Translations under genes and position numbers: made by a program | Notes under the pieces: model-generated | What the model saw: the letters and a program-made list of their open reading frames with translations, nothing else | The model's database searches: none | Told to the model about the DNA's origin: nothing | In this document: piece by piece, positions 57,401-64,000 of the stretch | Position numbering within the stretch: the stretch's first letter is position 1 | Layout: every line of letters starts with the position of its first letter | Source of the DNA: Drosophila pseudoobscura | Lineage: Eukaryota; Arthropoda; Insecta; Diptera; Drosophilidae | NCBI RefSeq assembly: GCF_009870125.1 | Contig: NC_046683.1 | Span: 14,393,001 to 14,457,000, forward strand | Length of the DNA stretch: 64,000 nucleotides | Direction: 5' to 3'

Positions 57401-58066
57401 AATGTGCCCATATTCCTGCTGAAGCCCATCAGGGAGATTCGCAGCGAGATGGAGGCCAAGATCGAGGAGATCAAGCGCGCGGCGAGTCCTGCCCCGCCAC
57501 AGTCCACATCGGTGCTGCTCGATCGCAGCGCCCACGAGCAGAAGCTGAAGGCGCGAACACCGTCGCCGGCGGTAAAGTCGAAAGCAAAAGCGAAATCACC
57601 GTCGCCACCACAGGTTACTGCTGATGCTCCTGCTCCAGCTGCCGCAGCTCCAGTCGAGGTCAAGCCAGTCGCAGCTCCAGCTGAAGTGTTGGCACCAATC
57701 CCGGAGCCTGCGCCGGCTGTGACAGTCACAGAAGCTGCACCAAACCATGAGCCCCTACCGGAGGCTGCCAAGCTAGAGGAGAGCCCCGTCCAGGCAGCGC
57801 CCGCAGCAGTGGAACCCGTGAGTCAGCCACAACCAGAGGCTAAGCCTGTTCCAGTTTCTGCAGAGCTCATCCCAGTTTCCCCCGACGTGCAAAAAACAGA
57901 AGCCGCCTTGCCCACAATTGTGATTGAGGCCTCAGCAGTGTTTGTGCGCACTGCCAGCACGGATCAGCTGGCAGCAGACACAGCACCATCAGCCACCAGT
58001 CCCGCCGACACATCATCTCCGGCAGCCAAAGACGAACCCGTGATCGCTGCCGGAGACAGCGCCTAG
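54429..58066 (+). CDS. costars-domain (ABRA/STARS family) actin-regulatory protein, CG3630-like
   Basis: Coding exons 54429-54473 (MADVSHELGALRFVV), 56909-57205 and 57296-58066; 370 aa, phases 0 and 0. The second coding exon is preceded by a 2.4-kb intron. The 5' UTR is split by an intron (acceptor TTCGCAG at 54267). Residues ~75-165 form the costars domain: ANMHVMKEMLELCQIINTEG, MRVIPFGELFN, YNYISDKVVGILLRARKHKL, LYQRRDDNVPIFLLKP. Costars proteins bind actin and promote SRF/MRTF signalling through Rho. The C-terminal ~200 residues are Pro/Ala/Glu-rich low complexity (PAPAAAAPVEVKPVAAP). I recall D. melanogaster CG3630 as the family member near Pgam5; that name is tentative. AATAAA near 58300. 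Confidence 0.85.
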
Positions 58067-58651
58067 GCAGCCGACCCCTTGGAATTGTTTTGAGAAGGAA
58101 CTCGCAACTACTAAAGCGGCAGCTTTAAATTGCAGTAGTTTAGCTTAAAGTTTAGTTGACCTAGAGTTTAACTTACGATTAGTGCAGAGATTAGCAGAGA
58201 AAACAAACACAACACTGAAGACAGACCAGACCCGAAACCGACTATTTATAAAGGAGTTTGTTTATCGGACGACCAAAGAGAAGGTGGTAAACTATACAAA
58301 TAAATACATACTATACTCGTACATATACATACATAAATATATTTAAACACACCTAGCATAAAGTAAATGCAATGCATGTAGACACAGTATTATACCATAG
58401 TTTTCTTACACCTATTTTATATCTGCTCTGTGGCCTCGGGCGCCGTTAGGCAGCGCTGCCAGACAGCTGTGAGTGCTCTGGCGCGCAATGTGACCGTTCG
58501 CGGATGCTGACAAAATACGCCCACGCATCGCGCATATTTATCCTGGGTTTGAAGAGTGGATAACAAAAGAACAAAATCCAAAGAAAGAACAAGAAGATCG
58601 CGAAGAATTTTTCAATCATCATCGTTCAGCGTTCATCGTCAGTCAGCAATA
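58067..58651. other. costars 3' UTR and Pgam5 5' region
   Basis: AT-rich 3' UTR with AATAAATACATA around 58300-58340. Pgam5 mRNA probably starts in the ~58.45-58.6-kb part; no TATA box seen. Confidence 0.45.
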
Positions 58652-59584
58652 ATGCGAAAATTCACAGCCTTTGCATGTGGCACTGGGGCCGGTCTGTTGA
58701 CCTTCTACCTAACAAAACTAAATGAGCCAAAGGCGGCGGTGCACAACTCGTGGACGAGGAGCGAGAAGCCGGTGGATCCGTGTGCGCTGTGGGACCACAA
58801 TTGGGACCTGCGCGACCCCAAGAGCCTAGTGAAGCCGGTGAAGAACGATCTGTCCCAGGAGCAGAATCGGTACAACAGTGAACTAGAGAAAGTGGTCCCG
58901 AAACATGCCCGTCACATAATTCTCATTCGGCACGGCGAGTACCTCGATGTGGGGGACACCGACGAGACGCATCATCTGACCGAACGTGGGCGGGAACAGG
59001 CCAAATACACGGGCAAGCGTCTGTGCGAACTGGGCATCAAGTGGGACAAGGTGATAGCCTCGACAATGGTGCGGGCCCAGGAGACGGCGGATATCATACT
59101 CAATGAGATCGACTACGAGAAGGCGAAGGTGAAGAATTGCGCCTTCCTGCGGGAGGGTGCCCCGATACCGCCCCAGCCGCCAGTCGGCCACTGGAAGCCG
59201 GAAGCGTCGGTAAGTTCTTGCCGCGGGTCTTGAATTGTCTTCAATTTTACATGATCCTCACTGACACTGCAGCAGTTCTTCAGAGACGGTGCCCGGATCG
59301 AGGCCGCCTTCCGGCGCTACTTCTATCGTGCTTATCCCGACCAGACCAAGGACAGCTACACCCTCCTGGTGGGCCATGGCAATGTGATCCGATACTTTGT
59401 CTGTCGAGCACTTCAGTTCCCGCCCGAGGCCTGGCTGCGGATCAGCATTAACCATGCGTCCATCACCTGGCTAACCATCAGTCCATCGGGGAATGTGTCC
59501 ATCAAGTACCTCGGCGATACCGGCTTCATGCCCGTCAATCATCTGACCAATCGGATACCCCGCGCGGCCAAAAATGTTGTGTAG
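58652..59584 (+). CDS. Pgam5: mitochondrial Ser/Thr phosphatase PGAM5
   Basis: Two exons, 58652-59209 and 59273-59584; 289 aa, the family's usual length. Residues 3-20 form the mitochondrial membrane anchor ([17 protein letters not shown]). The WDHNWD motif at 47-52 is the oligomerisation/activation motif of PGAM5. The phosphatase signature LIRHGEY follows with catalytic His94, then VRAQETADI and the second histidine in [10 protein letters not shown]. The C-terminus [17 protein letters not shown] is strongly family-like. PGAM5 dephosphorylates ASK1 and mitochondrial-dynamics factors and links to PINK1 and KEAP1. The ATG chosen gives the anchor directly. The intron acceptor is a tandem CAGCAG, allowing one Gln to be included or skipped. 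Converges on MMS22L with ~135 nt between stops. Confidence 0.96.
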
Positions 59585-59719
59585 ATTCGCTGGCGATTTC
59601 CTGTACAGTCTTCCGAGTCTTCCCGAGTAAACCGAACTGCCTGCCTTCCAACAAGCCTTACTTGTGCGAGTACCTTTCTTGGTGTGTTTATTTGCAAAGG
59701 GTTATCGTATCGTTATCGG

Positions 59720-62700
59720 CTACCCCAAGACTTTCTCCAGTCGTTGCAGGCACTTGCGTATGCCCACATCCTCGCCAGCACCGCGCTTCAGCTCCACCAG
59801 CTTGGCCTGCTCCCGCACGAAGTCCAGCAGCGGTGCCACTAGCTCCGGGGCCAGTTCCGCCAGCTTGATGAGCATTTGAAAGTAGAAATATGTGCAGTGG
59901 GCCAAGTGTTTCTCGGCCAGGGAGCGCAGGTGGCTCAGGCACATCGCTCTGGCTGGCTGAGAGCGCCTGAAGCCCTCGTGAGAGACGATGATGCGATACA
60001 GAGACAGCACCTGCCCGCGACTGTGCTCCAGCTCATCCACAAACATGACGTGCTCCAGGAGGGGTATGTGAACGGCTCGGAGAAGGGTTAGCAGCTGCTT
60101 TTCCTGGTCGGCAGCGATGGCCTCGACCAGCTGCTGCAGCAAAGTGATCACGAGACCCGAATGGTTGCCCGCCTTGCGGCGCAGAACAACCAGAAAATGT
60201 CCCACCAGCTGCTGGAGCACGAACTGCGCCAGGTCGCCATCATCCCCAGCGTCGGCCTGGAGGAGCGTCACGTATGGGCGCGCCACCAGCTTGGCATTGG
60301 GGGAGAAGTTGAAGTGCGGCGTCCAGTGGAGAATGAGCTGTTCCAGCGTCTTGCCCAGATACGCGTCCGTGCGGTAGGGCAGCCTCCCGATCCCCTGCAG
60401 CAGCACAGGAAAGATCTTGTGCACCATTTGGGGCAGGCGGCCTTCGGGCGGGACACCGGCCTGCAGCTGTGTGGTCAGCAGGAAGCGCACCATGGCCAGG
60501 TGGAAGAAGCAGCTTGGCTTCGAACGCACATACGCGAGGCTCGGGCAGTTGTATATGACGATGGCCAGGAAGCTGTAGAACCGAGAGCCGAGCTCAGAGC
60601 GCAGTCGGTCAGGCGGTAGCCACATCTCGAAGTGGTTCACGTAGGCGTGCAGCCTGTGGCTCAGCTGCATCCGGATGCGAGCCTGGGCGGCCGCCTCCTC
60701 TTGCTGGGCCCGTCGCCCGAGGGCACCGAAAAAAGCGCAGAGCGGTTCGCGACCGGCCAAAGAAGCGGGATCTATGGCCAGCAGCTGGAACTCCTCCAGC
60801 TGCACCACATGGGCGGTAAGCGCCGCAACAGACTCGTGCTGGGCGGTGAGCAGGACCAGAGATTTGATCCAAACCTGCAGAATTGTGGCACTCGATGGAG
60901 GCACCGGGCTGCTTGCCTCTTTCAGCAGGTGAACGATCAGTTGGGCCGAGGCAGCCATGTTGGCCGGCTCGGGGCCCTGCAAAAAACTCACCATAAGCTT
61001 CTCCCGATCCTTGTCCAAGCTCACGAACTCCGCCGCCAGTCTCGGCAGCCAGGTGCTGTGCCCACTGACGTACTGCACCCGCAGCAGGGGCAGAATGTGT
61101 TGCTGGAGCGCCTCCTTCATCCCATTGGCATTGCCGGAGACAACCCTCGGTTCGCCTAGCCGCTGGATCAGCGAGTGCAGAGCCTGCCAGACGCGATCCT
61201 GCGAGGCCTGGCCACTCTTCTCCACATAATGTGTCAGCCAGGGGCTGAGGAGAAGCTGTTCGCCGCGGGCAAAGTCATCGGCAAGGTCGAAAATGGCCTG
61301 AAGGGTGCCCGCGTAAATGGCGGCTACTTCCACGTCGTTGCGAATGGCTGCCAGTTGGCCCAGGAGCTTCGCCACATAGTCATCCAGGGAGAGACGGTGC
61401 CGTGCATGTAGAAGCAGCATGGCCATGTGTCCCTTGGCCACCGAAATTCGACGGACCGGTGGCAATTTCTCTAGGGCAAGGCACAGCAGCATCTCCCTCA
61501 GCTTGGGCGCCAGCTCGGAGAGGTCCTCGTGGGAGAGCAGCAGGCAGAGAAACAGCTCTATCACATGGTGTATGCCCGGCTCATTCAGAGCCAGCAATTT
61601 GGCCGCACTGAACTTGCTGAAGATCCGCCCGAGCAGCTTCTGTCGCTGGTTGCCCTTTCCCTGCTGGGCTAGGAGCAGTTTTAAGGTCCGGCCCAGCATC
61701 CAGGCGTACATGGTGAAGCTGCTGAGATTGAGATCCTCCAGCTGGTCCCTGGACAGGAGCCTGCTGTAGCGCTCCACATAGGCGGAGCCACTGGGGCAGG
61801 TGAGGGGCAGCTGTTCCAGCTCTGTGCTCGCGTTGAAGTTGCAGTTGAGTGAGCGATGCAGATATTCCCAGAGCTGGCAGAGCACATCTGGGTCGGGGCG
61901 ACCCCGCTGCAGCTCGAGGGGCGCCAGAAGACACAAATAGACACGTCGCTGCTGTTCATCGGGCTGGCTGGAGAGGAATTGCTTGAGCAGGCTGGCAGTC
62001 TGAAAGTTTTCAGGTGGAGCACATAGGCCCGCTAGGTTCTGTTTATAATCGCCATTGTCCGCGTAATCGCTGAGGCGGGCCAGGCTGAGCCTCAGCCATG
62101 CGTAGAACTCGTGGAAGGCCAATGAAACAGCGCTGCTTTCGGCTGTAAAGGAAGCGATCTAATTAGATGGAGAAGTGCGCGAAGGTAGGCGGTAATTCTT
62201 ACCTGGAAAATACACCGCCTTGTGGCCCTGCATGGCCTTGTGGAACAAGTCCCAGATGCCCAGCTGGCTCTGCGCCAGCCACTTGGGCGCCAGCACACTG
62301 AGCAGCAGCCAGAGTTCCTTGGTGCAGCGACACATGAACGCCGATGTGTGAATGAGCTCGGGTCGATGCTTGCTGCGATAGTAAAGGCTGGCACACAGCA
62401 CCAAATCACCCAGCGTATGCTCCAGTTGGGCCAACAACGCTGCCTCCGTCGCCCCATGGCAGTTGTTGAGGAGGATTAGGTCGAGAAAACGCCACTCTAG
62501 AACACCGTGATACAGATGATAGGCCGGCGCAGGGCACTCGTTACCCTTGCTGTGCTCCGCAAAGTACAGAACTTTCCAGGCCTCCGCATCCAGTAGATTG
62601 TTGAGCAGGCTGCGCAGATCCTCCAAAAATCGGGGTGCTTCCATGCATATGTTTTCATCGTGTATGCGCAATAGCAAATGATAAAATTGGGTCACCTGCT

Positions 62701-63208
62701 GTCGTGCTCTGTACCAAATTGAGTTGGTCATTGTTGTGGGTGCTTGCAGCTGCTGTTGACCGGCCACGGCGGCGAACAGCTTCTGGATATTCTTACTAGA
62801 TAACACGCGAATAGTCAATTTTATGAATCCCTGATTCTGGTTGTGTGTGTGTGCCGCCACTCACCAAGCCTCATTGTAGAGGTAATGTGTCACTGCGTAA
62901 ACCTGCAGCTGGTCCTCGTTGAAGTCCGAGCAAATTTGATCCCATTTGCTGTATGGCGGAGGGCGCTGGGAGAAGCCATTGCGTACAAATCCCCCCTTTG
63001 GGAAGCTGTGGGCCTTAAAAGAATCGCGACCGGTGCAGTTGAACTCGGGCAAGATGTCCAGGCCATCATCATCATCATCGTCTTCGCCATCTTGATTGTC
63101 CAATTCCATTCGGTGGCTGGGAGTCTCCTGCTGAAATCTCTGTGTTGCCTCATTGAAGGCCGTGAGTATGTCTTCATCGTCATCCGACTGGAATAGATCA
63201 TAGTCCAT
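59720..63208 (-). CDS. MMS22L, replication-fork repair factor
   Basis: Three minus-strand exons: 62865-63208 (ATG at 63208, MDYDLFQSDDDEDILTAF), 62203-62795 and 59720-62142; 1119 aa, phases 2 and 1. The middle and C-terminal parts align in my memory with human MMS22L (1243 aa): CTKELWLLLSVL, SLNCNFN, GRIFSKFSAAKL, KGHMAMLLLHARHRL, LGKTLEQLILHWTPHF. The N-terminal acidic stretch (DGEDDDDDD) is fly-specific. MMS22L partners with TONSL and supports RAD51 loading at stalled forks in the nucleus. The acceptor of exon 2 must be TCTAG|TAAG, because the alternative four nt on makes an immediate stop. Head-to-head with Pex5, 431 nt between the ATGs. D. melanogaster has an MMS22L-like gene in the same X region by my recollection. 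Confidence 0.85.
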
Positions 63209-63639
63209 GCTACGGAACGAATACAAATATCCCGGCTGATTTCCTAGATTCGCATAATTTAGAGATGCCAGATATTTCAGAGATTTGGCAAGGCTGCCAG
63301 ACAGACACAATCACACAAAAACCTCTAAAACTATGGAAAACTTCATATGATGATAAAAATGTGTTTCCAAGTTTAGTTAAAAATCCACATGACCAATTGT
63401 AGTGGATCGTTGAAAAACATTTAATAAATTCCAATTTAAATAATTACTTTGGTCAGTGCTGCAAAGGGACTCAGTTTAGTATCAGTATTGGTAAACGCTC
63501 CGTTCTCCGTTGATTACCAATCTTTTGTGGACATTTGGACTTTTGCTTTTTCAGCGGCCCCCGGCCTCCTTAGTTCTTATCTTAGAAGAGGGAAGCAGTT
63601 ACGTAGCATCATCCCCGATATCCTCCAGTAAGATCCAAG
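63209..63639. promoter_or_regulatory. bidirectional promoter region MMS22L / Pex5
   Basis: 431 nt separating divergent start codons. No TATA box at either end. AT-rich middle; no clear known core motif recognised. Confidence 0.5.
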
Positions 63640-64000
63640 ATGTCGTTGCGTCCACTGGTCGAAGGCGATTGCGGGGGAGTCAATCCTCTGATGCAATTGG
63701 GCGGCCAATTCACCCGCGATGTGGCCCACAAAGACGAGGGCTTTGTCCAAAGGCAGTTCGAGCGGGGCACCCGTCCCGATGAGCAGCTCATCAATGAGTT
63801 TCTCGGCCAGGTGGCTGCCCCTCCGCAATCCTTTCAAATGGACACGTTGCTGCAGGAGATGCGGGACATAAATATTAATGGGACGCCCCAGCAGCAGCAC
63901 CAGGCCGATCAATGGAGCCAGGATTTTGCTCGCGGCTTGGCCCCTCCACTGCCCAACAAGATGATTCACATGCACCCACAACAGCAGGAGATGATGCACG
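63640..64000 (+). CDS. Pex5: peroxisomal import receptor PEX5, N-terminal part (runs off window)
   Basis: The ATG at 63640 opens 120 codons to the window edge with no stop. The start MSLRPLVEGDCGGVNPLMQL matches the PEX5 N-terminus (human LVEAECGGANPLMKL). Cys11 falls exactly at the conserved monoubiquitination cysteine needed for export from the membrane. RPDEQLINEFLGQ follows, then QSFQMDTLLQEM and WSQDF, a WxxxF pentapeptide that binds PEX14/PEX13. The seven TPR repeats that bind PTS1 signals (SKL) lie beyond the window. Pex5 is a cytosolic shuttle that inserts into the peroxisomal membrane. The start is firm because of the Cys11 spacing. Confidence 0.95.
   Translation, partial: MSLRPLVEGDCGGVNPLMQLGGQFTRDVAHKDEGFVQRQFERGTRPDEQLINEFLGQVAAPPQSFQMDTLLQEMRDININGTPQQQHQADQWSQDFARGLAPPLPNKMIHMHPQQQEMMH

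Noticed and set aside
1-64000. CRISPR arrays, bacterial operons, rRNA or tRNA genes, retroelement or transposase coding regions
   Set aside because: None seen. Gene structure is plainly that of an insect nuclear genome; short repeats present are minisatellites or microsatellites. tRNA and small RNA detection by eye is limited.

Overview
The window is nuclear DNA from a Drosophila-like fly. Short (50-75 nt) introns sit beside long ones, and the proteins read as orthologues of Ork1, Cyp4d1, the DHX57 helicase, Pgam5, MMS22L and Pex5. From memory, all of these are X-linked (Muller A) in D. melanogaster but lie in at least two different cytological regions there. The window therefore seems to hold a rearranged Muller A gene order, as in a species outside the melanogaster group (obscura group possible, not proven). 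No search was run; all orthology calls rest on recognising protein sequence.

Layout. 1-3.7 kb (- strand): an unrecognised gene with proline-rich and Asn/Gly-rich N-terminus, two apparent alternative 3' ends (one encoding a winged-helix-like segment) and probable continuation beyond the left edge. 3.7-12.2 kb: gene-poor, full of minisatellites, G-runs and a phased four-copy repeat. 12.2-12.6 kb: a 99-aa gene. 12.6-15.8 kb: regulatory-looking DNA with CRE/AP-1 sites, a back-to-back inverted repeat module and an orphan ATG exon. 15.8-18.0 kb and 42.1-44.0 kb: two arms of a ~1.9-kb inverted duplication. Each arm carries the 3' end of Cyp4d1, a RING-finger gene (dgrn/RNF4-like) and a divergently transcribed unknown gene. 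Between the arms (~24 kb) lie a coiled-coil gene (possibly the kinetochore protein Kmn1), the DHX57 helicase and the two-pore K+ channel Ork1 with its long 5' region. 44.6-49.1 kb: an intronless CFAP410/C21orf2 homologue and the intact Cyp4d1, with two mutually exclusive first exons. 49.1-53.2 kb: sparse, with one candidate microexon. 53.3-64 kb: a costars-domain gene, Pgam5, MMS22L (- strand), and the start of Pex5, which runs off the right edge.

The main novelty candidate is the architecture. A 24-kb gene block is flanked by near-identical inverted copies of a divergent gene pair, each ending in a truncated Cyp4d1, with the source Cyp4d1 only 2 kb away. This is what staggered-break inversion or successive inverted duplication would leave, and the arms could still exchange by gene conversion or promote recurrent inversion. 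An orphan coding exon next to the left junction is in the right splice phase to make a chimeric transcript with the Cyp4d1 last exon.

No retroelement or DNA-transposon coding region, CRISPR, rRNA or tRNA was recognised.
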